Source of the DNA: Bacteroides congonensis | Lineage (GTDB): Bacteria; Bacteroidota; Bacteroidia; Bacteroidales; Bacteroidaceae | Direction: 5' to 3' | DNA: 64,000 bases | NCBI RefSeq assembly: GCF_900130125.1 | Contig: NZ_FQXY01000007.1 | Location: 1-64,000, forward strand | Part shown: positions 53,057 to 61,540 of the stretch, piece by piece | How positions within the stretch are numbered: position 1 is the first letter of the stretch | How the letters are laid out: each line of letters starts with the position of its first letter | Program-made: the position numbers and the translations under genes | The notes under the pieces: generated by a model | Seen by the model: the letters and a program-made list of their open reading frames with translations, nothing else | What the model was told of the DNA's origin: nothing | The model's database searches: none

Positions 53057-54763
53057 TTACTTGCAGTATTTCTTAATCAGCTCATCCACGTTCGGATCAC
53101 CCAATTCCTTAGCTTTCTTGAAGTTTCCGCAAGCCTCGTCCGTCTTTTTCAACTGTATCTGGCAGAGTCCCAGCAAACGGTAGGCTTCGCCATATTTCGG
53201 GTCTGTTTTCAGGATATTATTCAGAATTTGAATAGCTTCCTCATAACGTCCTACACGCAAATTGACGACAGCATTTTCAGCCTGGTAAGTCAAGTCGGTG
53301 GGATTCAGTTCGACAGCTTTGGCAATATCGTCCAATGCACGTTGATACTGGCGTGCTTTCAAGGCAGCCTGTTCACGATAATAATAGAATACATCGTTCA
53401 CCTGGCCGTTGACAGCTTTAAAATAAGCGTCGTAGTCGAACATAGCGTTTCGTGGCTGGTTGGCGTTCATATTCATTTGTGCACGTTCCAGCAGATAAGG
53501 AGCGAAGTCCGCCGTAATGGGTTGCGGACAACGGGCGATACAACTATCCAACAGCACCAGGACTTCTTTCGGGTCTGCTTTCATCAACTCTTTTGTTTTG
53601 GCAGCGCTGAAGAACGTACCGGGAGAAGCGATATTGCTGGCATTTACTTTCTCGTAAGCAGCCAAAGCTCCGGCATAATCCTGTTGGGCAAATAAGATAT
53701 CACCTTCCAATTGGACATAAACAGGCAGCGGGTCGATAGTGATGGCCTGACGTACATTCTTCAAAGCAGTGTCATATGACCAATCCTTATACGGTTTCTC
53801 CGGTTTCGACAGTTGGTAAGCGTACATCAGCTTACCTATATTATAATATACATCATCTTTCTTCTGAGCTACTTTCAACGCTTGGTTAAAGTCGGCAACG
53901 GCCTTATCGAACCAAGACTGGTCGTCCTTGCCCTTAGCTACATAATAATTCGCACGGCGAAGATAACCATCCGCATTCATCGGGAACTGACGGATAAAAT
54001 CATCCAGCAGCTTTCCGTAATCTTCTTCCGACAGACTTGAAGAAGCCATGAACAGATATACCAACGCCTGGTCTTCCGTTTCGGGCAGACCTTTGCGGAT
54101 ACCTATGCTTTTCAGTGCCGCATCTCCCAAAGAAAGGGCGCTAATCTTTTGTGACATGGCAAAGGCAGCTCCTGCGGCATAGCAAGTAGTCACCGTGTCA
54201 AGACCGGATGATTTCTGTGCAATACCGAACACCTGGCCATCCACGTTCATCACCGGACAGCTCACCATCTTGTCTTTCATCTGCATGCTCAACGTATAGT
54301 AATGATATTCGCCCGCCACTTTGGAAACCTCTTTCACTTTACCCGATACACAAGCAATACTTTTCTGTGTAGAATAAGGAAGCATCCACGCGTCGGCTCC
54401 CACTGCCGGAGCAGTATTCGCCACAACCAACGCAGACACCTTCTTTTCAGTAATAGCTACGCGGAACTTGATAACATCATACATATCATTCGCTCCCAAT
54501 ATTGTGCTGACAGGCATTTGTTTGCCTTCGGCCGTGATAACCACCGCACGTTCGGCACCTTTAAAGAGAGAGTAGTCGGACAACGCCAACCCGTCTTCGG
54601 ATACAAAAAATCCGTTTCCGGTATTCAGCATTTTGTCGTTTTTGTCATAAGTCACCACCGAGAAGACAGCGCGTTTCGCCTTCTCTACCCATTTAGGGGT
54701 TTGTGCCATGCTTCCCTGTGCAAGGAAGATGAACAGTAAAGGTAGGATTAAAATCTTCTTCAT
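53057..54763 (-). CDS. Secreted protein with trypsin-like domain lacking catalytic residues, plus TPRs
   Basis: 568 aa. Signal peptide (MKKILILPLLFIFLAQGSMAQ), then a trypsin/HtrA-like fold (about 28-210): VFSVVTYDKNDKMLNTGNGFFVSEDGL aligns with the usual GSGVIISKDGY start. But the His position reads LSDYSLF and the nucleophile region reads KMVSCPVMNVDGQVFGI instead of GNSGGPV. TPR repeats fill 220-568 (for example ALKVAQKKDDVYYNIGKLMYAY and AIQILNNILKTDPKYGEAYRLLG). It is probably a periplasmic scaffold, not an active protease. One base separates it from rlmB, so it is co-transcribed. Confidence 0.85.
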   Translation of the reverse strand: MKKILILPLLFIFLAQGSMAQTPKWVEKAKRAVFSVVTYDKNDKMLNTGNGFFVSEDGLALSDYSLFKGAERAVVITAEGKQMPVSTILGANDMYDVIKFRVAITEKKVSALVVANTAPAVGADAWMLPYSTQKSIACVSGKVKEVSKVAGEYHYYTLSMQMKDKMVSCPVMNVDGQVFGIAQKSSGLDTVTTCYAAGAAFAMSQKISALSLGDAALKSIGIRKGLPETEDQALVYLFMASSSLSEEDYGKLLDDFIRQFPMNADGYLRRANYYVAKGKDDQSWFDKAVADFNQALKVAQKKDDVYYNIGKLMYAYQLSKPEKPYKDWSYDTALKNVRQAITIDPLPVYVQLEGDILFAQQDYAGALAAYEKVNASNIASPGTFFSAAKTKELMKADPKEVLVLLDSCIARCPQPITADFAPYLLERAQMNMNANQPRNAMFDYDAYFKAVNGQVNDVFYYYREQAALKARQYQRALDDIAKAVELNPTDLTYQAENAVVNLRVGRYEEAIQILNNILKTDPKYGEAYRLLGLCQIQLKKTDEACGNFKKAKELGDPNVDELIKKYCK

Positions 54764-54764
54764 A

Positions 54765-55508
54765 TCACTCGTTGTTTCTTTGTTTCACACCTTCGTAAAT
54801 CAGGATACCGGCGGCAACAGACACATTGAGGGATTCGATGGTTCCCAACATCGGTATCTTCACCCATTCGTCGCAGAGTGCCAGGTTATCATAAGACACA
54901 CCCGTATCTTCCGCACCCATAATGACGCACAACGGCCCTGTATAATCGGCTTTCGTATAGTCATAATCCCCTTTTTCGGTAGCAGCCACGATGCGGAAAC
55001 CGCTATCTTTCAGGAATTTCAGCGTCGTGCGCAGACTCTGTTCGCGACATACGGGAAGCGTATGCAAGGCTCCTGCCGAGGTTTTCACGGCATCGGCGTT
55101 CACCGACACGCTGTTACGGGCAGGAATAATCACCGCGTCCACACCGGCACATTCGCAAGTACGGGCAATCGCGCCGAAATTGCGCACATCGGTTATCCCG
55201 TCCAGCATCACGAAAAACGGATTCTTACCCTGCTCAAACAAGAAAGGAACCATATCTTCCGTCTTCTGATAGGTCACAGAAGAAATGAAGGCAATCACAC
55301 CCTGATGATTCTTGCGGGTGATACGGTCGATACGCTCTACCGGAACACGCTGAACAGGAATCAGCAGACCATTCAAAGCCGCAAACAGCTCTTTGGAAAG
55401 TTCACTCTGAATGTCTTTCTTCACAAGGATTTTATCAATCTCTTTTCCAGCCTGAATGGCTTCTATCACGGCACGAACGCCGAAAATCATTTCACTTTTA
55501 TCTATCAT
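54765..55508 (-). CDS. rlmB: 23S rRNA (guanosine-2'-O)-methyltransferase RlmB-like (TrmH/SpoU family)
   Basis: 247 aa. The N-terminal substrate-binding domain (MIFGVRAVIEAIQAGKEIDKIL) is followed by the SPOUT knot with LDGITDVRNFGAIARTCECAG (about 112-132), VIMGAEDTGVSYDNLALCD (about 196-214) and VPMLGTIESLNVSVAAGILIYE-like motif 3 (IPMLGTIESLNVSVAAGI, about 220-237). It methylates G2251 of 23S rRNA with SAM. The recN gene ends 55 bases upstream, so both may be in one transcript. Confidence 0.92.
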   Translation of the reverse strand: MIDKSEMIFGVRAVIEAIQAGKEIDKILVKKDIQSELSKELFAALNGLLIPVQRVPVERIDRITRKNHQGVIAFISSVTYQKTEDMVPFLFEQGKNPFFVMLDGITDVRNFGAIARTCECAGVDAVIIPARNSVSVNADAVKTSAGALHTLPVCREQSLRTTLKFLKDSGFRIVAATEKGDYDYTKADYTGPLCVIMGAEDTGVSYDNLALCDEWVKIPMLGTIESLNVSVAAGILIYEGVKQRNNE

Positions 55509-55562
55509 CGCGGTTATTTACTATTTTCTATTTACCAGTTACTATTTGTCGGTTACTAATCG

Positions 55563-57224
55563 CTAATTACTATTTAACAGAGCTTTGGCGTTACTAAGGG
55601 CTGCTTCGGTCAGTGTGGCGCCACTCAGCATATGAGCGATTTCCTCTACCCTCTCCGCGTCGGTGAGACGGCGGATATGGCTGTTGGTTTCCGTATCACT
55701 GTCTTTCTTATATACCTTATAATGCGCGCATCCACGGGCGGCAATCTGCGGCAGGTGGGTAATGCTGATAACCTGGCGGTTCTGTTCGCCCATCTCCTTC
55801 ATCATATCCGCCATGCGGTCGGCTATTTCGCCGGATACTCCCGTGTCTATCTCATCAAATACGATAGTCGGCAACTTCACGGCTCCGGCAATCATGGCTT
55901 TGATGGAAAGCATGACGCGGGCTATCTCACCACCGGAAGCTACGGAAGAGATATTCTGCAACATACCGTTCTTATTGGCGGAGAACAGGAAGCTGACCGT
56001 ATCTTCTCCCTGCAAGCCCGGTTCTTTCTTGAGTCCCATTTCCACCTGGAAACGGACGTTCGGCATTCCGAGCGGAATCAGTCGGGCAGCCAATTGCTTT
56101 TCCACTTCACGGGCAGCCTTTGTACGGGCTTTCGTGAGCAGTTCGGCCTGTTGTTTTACTTTCGCATATTGTTCATCCTTGCGGGCGGTCAGTTCGGCGA
56201 TACGTTCATCGTAAGAAGTGATGTCGGACAGCTTGCGACGGTATTCTTCCGTCAACGCTATCAACTCGTCAAGCGTCTGCGCATGGTGTTTCTGTTGAAG
56301 GGAATAAATCAGGTTCAACCGCTCGTTCACTTCGTCGAGACGCACGGGATTGAACTCTACGGAGTCACTTTGCGAAGAAACTTCGTGCGAAATATCTTTC
56401 AATTCGATATAGGCGCTTTCCATGCGTTCGGTAAGTTCCTTGGCGGGTTGATAGACTCTTTGCAGACTGTTCAGCGTATTCAGGCTATCTTTCAGGGATG
56501 AAAGCAAGCCGCCTTCGTCCGAGAAAAAGGATTGTTCCACTCGATAGAGTCCCGCCTTGATTTCTTCCGCATGGCTCAACATTTCAGCTTCCTGCTCCAA
56601 CTCTTCCTGCTCACCTTCGGAAAGGTGGGCATCTTCAAGCTGTTCCAGTTGGAAACGGATGTAATCTTCATCGGAACGGCTTTTCTCCGCCAATGCCATC
56701 AACTCCGCCAGTTCGCGCTCGGCCTGCTTCCACTCTGCATAACGGGCATGGTATTTTTCCAATGCGGCGTCATTATGTGCCAGGATATCGAGCACGTTCA
56801 ACTGGAAACCTTCTTTATTGAGCAACAGGTTCTGATGTTGTGAATGTACATCAATCAACAGTTCGCCAAGCTCCTTCACCTGCGACAGCGAAGCGGGAGT
56901 ATCGTTGATAAATGCCCGGCTCTTGCCGGATGCCTGCACTTCACGGCGCAGGATACACTCCTCGTCATATTCCAGTTCGTTGTTCTCAAAAAACGGGCGC
57001 ATGCCATAGCCCGATATATCAAAACGAGCTTCTATTATACATTTAGAAGCTCCACGGCGAATCGCCTTCACATCGGCACGCTGTCCCAACAGCAGACCGA
57101 TGGCTCCAAGAATAATTGATTTTCCGGCTCCCGTTTCACCTGTTATAACGGAAAAACCTTTGTCGAAACTAATATCCAGTTTCTCTATCAACGCGTAATT
57201 CTGAATGTATAGTGAACGTAACAC
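55563..57224 (-). CDS. recN: DNA repair protein RecN
   Basis: 553 aa, full-length SMC-like protein. Walker A VITGETGAGKSIIL (about 27-40), a long central coiled coil with the kleisin-like joint (about 155-375), the ABC signature VASGGEIARVMLSIK and Walker B PTIVFDEIDTGVSGEIADRM (about 450-470) are intact. It promotes recombinational repair of double-strand breaks. Start MLRSLYIQNYALIEKL is typical. The next upstream gene coaBC ends 26 bases away, consistent with a co-transcribed run. Confidence 0.96.
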   Translation of the reverse strand: MLRSLYIQNYALIEKLDISFDKGFSVITGETGAGKSIILGAIGLLLGQRADVKAIRRGASKCIIEARFDISGYGMRPFFENNELEYDEECILRREVQASGKSRAFINDTPASLSQVKELGELLIDVHSQHQNLLLNKEGFQLNVLDILAHNDAALEKYHARYAEWKQAERELAELMALAEKSRSDEDYIRFQLEQLEDAHLSEGEQEELEQEAEMLSHAEEIKAGLYRVEQSFFSDEGGLLSSLKDSLNTLNSLQRVYQPAKELTERMESAYIELKDISHEVSSQSDSVEFNPVRLDEVNERLNLIYSLQQKHHAQTLDELIALTEEYRRKLSDITSYDERIAELTARKDEQYAKVKQQAELLTKARTKAAREVEKQLAARLIPLGMPNVRFQVEMGLKKEPGLQGEDTVSFLFSANKNGMLQNISSVASGGEIARVMLSIKAMIAGAVKLPTIVFDEIDTGVSGEIADRMADMMKEMGEQNRQVISITHLPQIAARGCAHYKVYKKDSDTETNSHIRRLTDAERVEEIAHMLSGATLTEAALSNAKALLNSN

Positions 57225-57250
57225 CTTTCTTTAAATTTAAGAATTAAATA

Positions 57251-58459
57251 TTAAGAATTGGACGACATAACCGCTACCAAACGGTCGATAATGTCTTGCG
57301 CCACTTCCGTTTTCGGTTTCAGCGGATAGTCCGTGCGACCTTTCCGGTCGATGATGCTGATTTTGTTTGTATCGTGACGGAAGCCTGCTCCTACGTCGTT
57401 CAGCGAATTGAGCACGATAAAGTCGAAGTTCTTGCGTTCAAGCTTTCCTTCGGCATTCTGCTGTTCGTTATTCGTTTCGAGGGCAAAGCCTACCAACAAC
57501 TGGCCTTTTCTTTTCGTAGCTCCCAAACTGGCCGCAATATCTTTCGTTGCCCGGAGACGCAGGGGCAGTTCTTCTTCCTTCTCCCGTTTAATCTTCCTGT
57601 CGGCCACCTTCTCAGGACGATAGTCGGCTACTGCCGCGCAGAGGATAGCAGCGTCGGCATCGGAGAAGCAGGCTTGCGAAGCCGCATGCATTTCTTCCGC
57701 CGATTCCACATCGACACGGCGGATACGGGAATGTTTCGTTTCCAGTTGTACAGGGCCTGCTATCAGCGTCACTTCCGCACCACGGCGGGCACATTCTTCC
57801 GCCAGGGCAAATCCCATCTTTCCCGAAGAATAATTGCCGATGAAACGGACAGGGTCTATCTTTTCGTAAGTCGGGCCGGCCGTTATCACGATTTTCTTTC
57901 CTTGCAGTTCGTCGCTTGCCGAAAAGAATTCATCCAGGGCACGGATAATCGCTTCCGGTTCTTCCATGCGCCCCTTCCCTACCAGATGGCTGGCAAGTTC
58001 TCCCGTCCCCGGTTCGATGATATGATTACCGAACGAGCGGAGTATATCCAAATTCTTCTGTGTGGAAGGATGGGCATACATATCGAGATCCATCGCCGGA
58101 GCTACAAACACCGGAGCTTTGGCCGAAAGATAAGTCGTTATCAGCATATTGTCGGCTATCCCGTTTGCCATCTTGCCGATGGTAGAGGCGGTGGCCGGCG
58201 CAATCAGCATGGCATCCGCCCACAAGCCGAGGTCTACGTGGCTGTTCCACGTTCCGTCGCGCTGGGCAAAAAACTCACTGATGACCGGTTTGCTGGTCAG
58301 AGCCGAAAGAGTGATGGGAGTAATAAATTCTTTTCCCGCCGGAGTAATTACGACCTGCACTTCCGCTCCTTGCTTAATGAGTCCGCGGATGATGTAACAA
58401 GCCTTGTACGCGGCAATACTGCCGGTAATTCCAAGAATTATCTTTTTTCCTTTTAGCAT
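57251..58459 (-). CDS. coaBC: Bifunctional phosphopantothenoylcysteine decarboxylase / phosphopantothenate--cysteine ligase
   Basis: 402 aa. The CoaC half (about 1-190) has GITGSIAAYKACYI and NSHVDLGLWADAMLIAPAT with the catalytic His, and FVAPAMDLDMY. The CoaB half (about 190-402) has ITAGPTYEKIDPVRFIGNYSSGKMGFALAEE and AVADYRPE with the KxKR-type loop (DRKIKREKEE). It makes 4'-phosphopantetheine from phosphopantothenate and cysteine in coenzyme A synthesis. Its ATG overlaps the stop of the upstream exonuclease gene. Confidence 0.96.
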   Translation of the reverse strand: MLKGKKIILGITGSIAAYKACYIIRGLIKQGAEVQVVITPAGKEFITPITLSALTSKPVISEFFAQRDGTWNSHVDLGLWADAMLIAPATASTIGKMANGIADNMLITTYLSAKAPVFVAPAMDLDMYAHPSTQKNLDILRSFGNHIIEPGTGELASHLVGKGRMEEPEAIIRALDEFFSASDELQGKKIVITAGPTYEKIDPVRFIGNYSSGKMGFALAEECARRGAEVTLIAGPVQLETKHSRIRRVDVESAEEMHAASQACFSDADAAILCAAVADYRPEKVADRKIKREKEEELPLRLRATKDIAASLGATKRKGQLLVGFALETNNEQQNAEGKLERKNFDFIVLNSLNDVGAGFRHDTNKISIIDRKGRTDYPLKPKTEVAQDIIDRLVAVMSSNS

Positions 58460-59238
58460 TATTTTGTAATCAAATTACTCATTTCACGCAGACGGATTTT
58501 TGTCAATGTCGCCTTCGTATTCAGCGTGAAGTCACTGTTCAAAATCCAACTGTAATATCCGGGGTCTTTCTTCAGAACCTCGGCTACAGACATTCCTTTG
58601 TACTTTCCGAAGTTAAACACTTCCACCCCATTGTCGTCGTACACCATGCGTCCGGCAAAGTCTACATTCTTGTTGTAACTGGAATAGTCCGCCAGGAACG
58701 CAATATCGTTCTGAAGGTCGGAATAGCGGTCGAGCTGTGCTTTCAGCACTTCGTAGGTAGCCCGTGTGTCCGCTTCCGCGGTATGGGCATCTTCCAGGTT
58801 CTTGTCGCAATAGAACTTGTAGGCGGCAGACAGAGTGCGTTGTTCCATTTTGTGGAAAATCACCTGTACGTCTACAAATTTGCGCTTCGTCATGTCGATG
58901 TCTACGCCGGCACGCAGAAATTCTTCCGCCAGCACCGGAATATCGAAACGGTTGGAATTGAATCCTGCCAGGTCGCAGCCTTCGATGTCACGGGCGATAT
59001 TCTTTGCCACTTCCTTGAAAGTAGGGCAATCCGCCACGTCGGCATCATAAATGCCATGTACTTCGGAAGATGCTTCGGGGATATGCATTTCGGGGTTGAT
59101 ACGCAAGGTTTTTGCTTCCTCATTCCCGTTCGGGTAAACTTTCAAATAGCAGATTTCAACAATCCGGTCTGTGTTGATATTGGTTCCGGTCGTCTCAAGA
59201 TCGAAAAAGACGATGGGGTTTTTCAGGTTTAATTTCAT
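58459..59238 (-). CDS. 3'-5' exonuclease, DnaQ/DEDDh type
   Basis: 259 aa. ExoI motif IVFFDLETTGTN (Asp13, Glu15), ExoII SNRFDIPVLAEEF (Asp about 99) and ExoIII EDAHTAEADTRATYEVL (His and Asp about 152-157). The C-terminal 80 residues (YNKNVDFAGRMVYDDNG ... FNFGKYKGMSVAEVLKKDPGYYSWI) form an extra domain often attached in Bacteroidetes. The length suits a proofreading-type exonuclease. It could serve the replicative polymerase, with dnaN the next gene upstream, but that is inference; other repair roles are possible. Confidence 0.9.
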   Translation of the reverse strand: MKLNLKNPIVFFDLETTGTNINTDRIVEICYLKVYPNGNEEAKTLRINPEMHIPEASSEVHGIYDADVADCPTFKEVAKNIARDIEGCDLAGFNSNRFDIPVLAEEFLRAGVDIDMTKRKFVDVQVIFHKMEQRTLSAAYKFYCDKNLEDAHTAEADTRATYEVLKAQLDRYSDLQNDIAFLADYSSYNKNVDFAGRMVYDDNGVEVFNFGKYKGMSVAEVLKKDPGYYSWILNSDFTLNTKATLTKIRLREMSNLITK

Positions 59239-59258
59239 TTCTTGTTATTTTATTGGGC

Positions 59259-59345
59259 CACCACAGAGGACGCAGAGGACACAGAGGGTTATTTAATAAT
59301 AAATATTCAAATTTATCCTCTGTGTCCTCTGCGTCCTCTGTGGTG
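59259..59345. repeat. 29-bp perfect inverted repeat with tandem-word arms
   Basis: Arms at 59259-59287 and 59317-59345 are perfect 29-bp complements with a 29-base AT-rich loop. Each arm is itself built of the word AGAGGACRC repeated (CCACAGAGGACGCAGAGG). It lies between dnaN (stop at 59354) and the exonuclease gene (start at 59238), where it can terminate dnaN transcripts. Confidence 0.85.
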
Positions 59346-59353
59346 AATTAGCA

Positions 59354-60475
59354 TTAATCGTTCAGCATCATCGGCATCAGCAGCATCAACAGGTCTTCGT
59401 TCTCTTCCTGTTCCACAGGGATGATAACTCCGGCACGTGACGGGTCGGCCAGTTCGATAACCACTTCGTCGGCCGAGATATTGTTCAGGATGTCGATAAG
59501 GAAAGTAGACTTGAAGCCGATGCTCATTGGAGCACCTGCATACTGGCATACCTGTGTTTCTTCGGCAGAAGTGGAGAAGTCGATGTCCTGCGCGGAAATC
59601 ACAATCTGATTATCCTGCACACGGAGTTTAATCAAACTGCTCGCTTGTGACGAGAAGATGGACACACGGCGCAAAGCACCTACCAACTGCTGGCGGTCTA
59701 CGGTTACCTTGTGAGGGTTGTTCTGAGGAATCACCGAGTTGTAGTTCGGATAACGTCCTTCGATGAGACGGCACACCATGCGGTATTTTTCAAGCATGAA
59801 TACAGCGTTGCGTTCGTCAAATTCGACAGTCACAGTTCCCTGTTCTTTCGGCAGAAGGTTCTTGAGCAAGGTAGCCGGTTTCTTCGGAAGGATGAAGGCT
59901 GCGCGTTCGTTGCCTTTGGCAGCTAACGTCTTGCAACGTACCAGTTTATGACCGTCCGAAGCCACCATGGTGATGTCTTCTGTTGTAATATCAAAATAAA
60001 TACCGTTCATCACGGGGCGAAGTTCATCGTCGGCAGTGGCGAATACGGAGCGGTTGATACCACCCAGCAATACTTCAGCCGCCATTTCCACGCGGACTGC
60101 GTTGTCACCCAGTGTAGCCGACTGCGGGAATTCATCCGCATTCTGTCCCATCAGGCTGTATTTTCCGTTTTGGTACTGCACTGTGATTTCGTAATTATCC
60201 GGATTGATGTCAAATGTCAACGGTTGTTCCGGAATCTCCTTCAGTGCATCAAGCAATGTTTTCGCTACTACGGCAAAACGCCCGTTTGTATCGCCATTCA
60301 CTTCAACGGTAGTCACCATCGTCGTTTCGCTGTCAGATACGGTCACAGACAATGTTCCGTCTTCCAGTTCGAAGAGGAAACAATCGAGAATCGGCAGCGC
60401 ATTTTTTGAATTAATCACACGGCTGATGGCCTGTAAATGGCTGGAAAGAGCAGTACTTGAAACGATAAATTTCAT
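59354..60475 (-). CDS. dnaN: DNA polymerase III beta subunit (sliding clamp)
   Basis: 373 aa, three clamp repeats (about 1-120, 125-250, 255-373). MKFIVSSTALSSHLQAISRVI start, LPILDCFLFELEDG, GRYPNYNSVIPQN near residue 243 and a C-terminal LLMLLMPMMLND typical of Bacteroidetes clamps. It encircles DNA and tethers polymerase III. It has its own promoter (60514-60521). The gene is not beside dnaA here, as usual for Bacteroides; no replication origin signature (DnaA-box cluster) was seen. Confidence 0.97.
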   Translation of the reverse strand: MKFIVSSTALSSHLQAISRVINSKNALPILDCFLFELEDGTLSVTVSDSETTMVTTVEVNGDTNGRFAVVAKTLLDALKEIPEQPLTFDINPDNYEITVQYQNGKYSLMGQNADEFPQSATLGDNAVRVEMAAEVLLGGINRSVFATADDELRPVMNGIYFDITTEDITMVASDGHKLVRCKTLAAKGNERAAFILPKKPATLLKNLLPKEQGTVTVEFDERNAVFMLEKYRMVCRLIEGRYPNYNSVIPQNNPHKVTVDRQQLVGALRRVSIFSSQASSLIKLRVQDNQIVISAQDIDFSTSAEETQVCQYAGAPMSIGFKSTFLIDILNNISADEVVIELADPSRAGVIIPVEQEENEDLLMLLMPMMLND

Positions 60476-60513
60476 ATATTTTCGTGTATTTAAGTTTTAA
60501 ATGTTCTATCGCA

Positions 60514-60521
60514 CAAAGTTA
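60514..60521 (-). promoter_or_regulatory. -7 box of dnaN
   Basis: TAACTTTG on the minus strand, 38 bases before the ATG; GTTG (60542-60545) stands about 20 bases upstream as a possible -33 element. Confidence 0.5.
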
Positions 60522-60626
60522 CGAAAAAAGATTCGTGCTACCCAACAAAACAAAAGAAAAACTGAGTTTGTGTGAGGGATATTCCCAAAAAATCGTAACT
60601 TCGCCGCAGAATTTAAATTAATCGCA

Positions 60627-61001
60627 ATGGAATTTACAGGAAAAATCATCGCTATACTCCCTCCGAGAGGTGGAGTTTCAAAGACTAGCGGCAATGAGTG
60701 GAAATCACAAGAGTTCGTTATTGAAAACCACGACCAATACCCGCGCAAAATGTGTTTCGACGTATTCGGCGCGGACAAAATCGAACAGTTTAACATTCAG
60801 ATGGGTGAAGAACTGACCGTATCATTCGACGTTGACGCCCGCCAGTGGCAAGACCGCTGGTTCAACAGTATCCGTGCATGGAAAGTTGAGCGTGTCGGCG
60901 CAGGTGCTCCGATGGCTCCGGGTGCTCCCGTTCCTCCACCGGCTCCGTCGGCTACTCCGGATTTCACTCCGGGCGACGCTAAAGACGACCTGCCGTTCTA
61001 A
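60627..61001 (+). CDS. DUF3127 domain protein (OB-fold, ssDNA-binding-like)
   Basis: 124 aa. MEFTGKIIAILPPRGGVSKTSGNEWKSQEFVIE and KMCFDVFGADKI are DUF3127 hallmarks; the fold is OB-like. The body (1-96) ends in WFNSIRAWKVERV, and a Pro/Ala-rich linker leads to an acidic tip, DAKDDLPF, the same kind of C-terminal tip that SSB proteins use to bind partners. Divergent from dnaN across 151 bp. The SSB-like role is inference from tail and fold. Confidence 0.88.
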   Translation: MEFTGKIIAILPPRGGVSKTSGNEWKSQEFVIENHDQYPRKMCFDVFGADKIEQFNIQMGEELTVSFDVDARQWQDRWFNSIRAWKVERVGAGAPMAPGAPVPPPAPSATPDFTPGDAKDDLPF

Positions 61002-61036
61002 GCCGAAAGTATTCCGCTTGACGATACAGATAAAAA

Positions 61037-61073
61037 AACTCCCGGTGAGAATGTTCTTGCCGGGAGTTTTTTT
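61037..61073 (+). terminator. Intrinsic terminator of the DUF3127 gene
   Basis: AAACTCCCGG (61037-61046) pairs with CCGGGAGTTT (61060-61069), followed by a run of T. Confidence 0.92.
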
Positions 61074-61540
61074 TATGCCCGCACTTTGTAAAGATTCCGC
61101 CGTGGGCTGAACACACTTCATTCCGGGGATGAGCAACAGTCTGCTGCGGGGTGGGGAAAATTCTCCCACGGGTTACGGAAGAAACGAAGCAACATCAGCC
61201 AGGGCAATTCTCCCTTCCTCAAAAATTCACCGGCAACAGCAACAGCTTTTTCTCTTTCTTTCTATTTCTATTTTTTATATTCTATTCTCTTCTATTCTCT
61301 TCTCTTGGGTTATGGTTCGGTTATGGTTCGGTTTTTACGCCCTGCCAGAAGGCGTTTCAGAAGTTTTAGTTTTCAAAAAAAGGACGATATTTTCCAACTA
61401 GGTTTTCGGGTAGGTTTTCTGTTATTTTCCCGTAGGTTTTCCATAGGATTTTCCACTGCTCAAATCCGGAAAATCTTAATCGGAAGCTCTTTTTCCCACA
61501 TAGAAAAACAGGTTTTCAAATGAGATTTCCAAACAGGGCT
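61074..61540. other. Non-coding stretch with simple tandem repeats
   Basis: Between the DUF3127 terminator and the end of the 61541 gene. It contains TCTATTCTCT-type repeats (about 61281-61306), a 12-bp duplicated GGTTATGGTTCG (61308-61332) and about five TAGGTTTTC units (61399-61455). No ORF with recognisable homology or RNA gene. Confidence 0.5.
61399..61455 (+). repeat. Short degenerate array of TAGGTTTTC units (period 11-13)
   Basis: Units begin at 61399, 61411, about 61422 (degenerate), 61433 and 61444, each TAGGTTTTC followed by 2-3 variable bases. Together they resemble a small satellite like the 22-bp arrays near 2.3 and 3.8 kb. Confidence 0.6.

Noticed and set aside
57296..58456. 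386-aa plus-strand frame opposite coaBC
   Set aside because: Shadow of coaBC on the other strand; no domain, no promoter.
59354..60626. Replication origin near dnaN
   Set aside because: No dnaA gene and no cluster of DnaA boxes; dnaN stands alone in Bacteroides.
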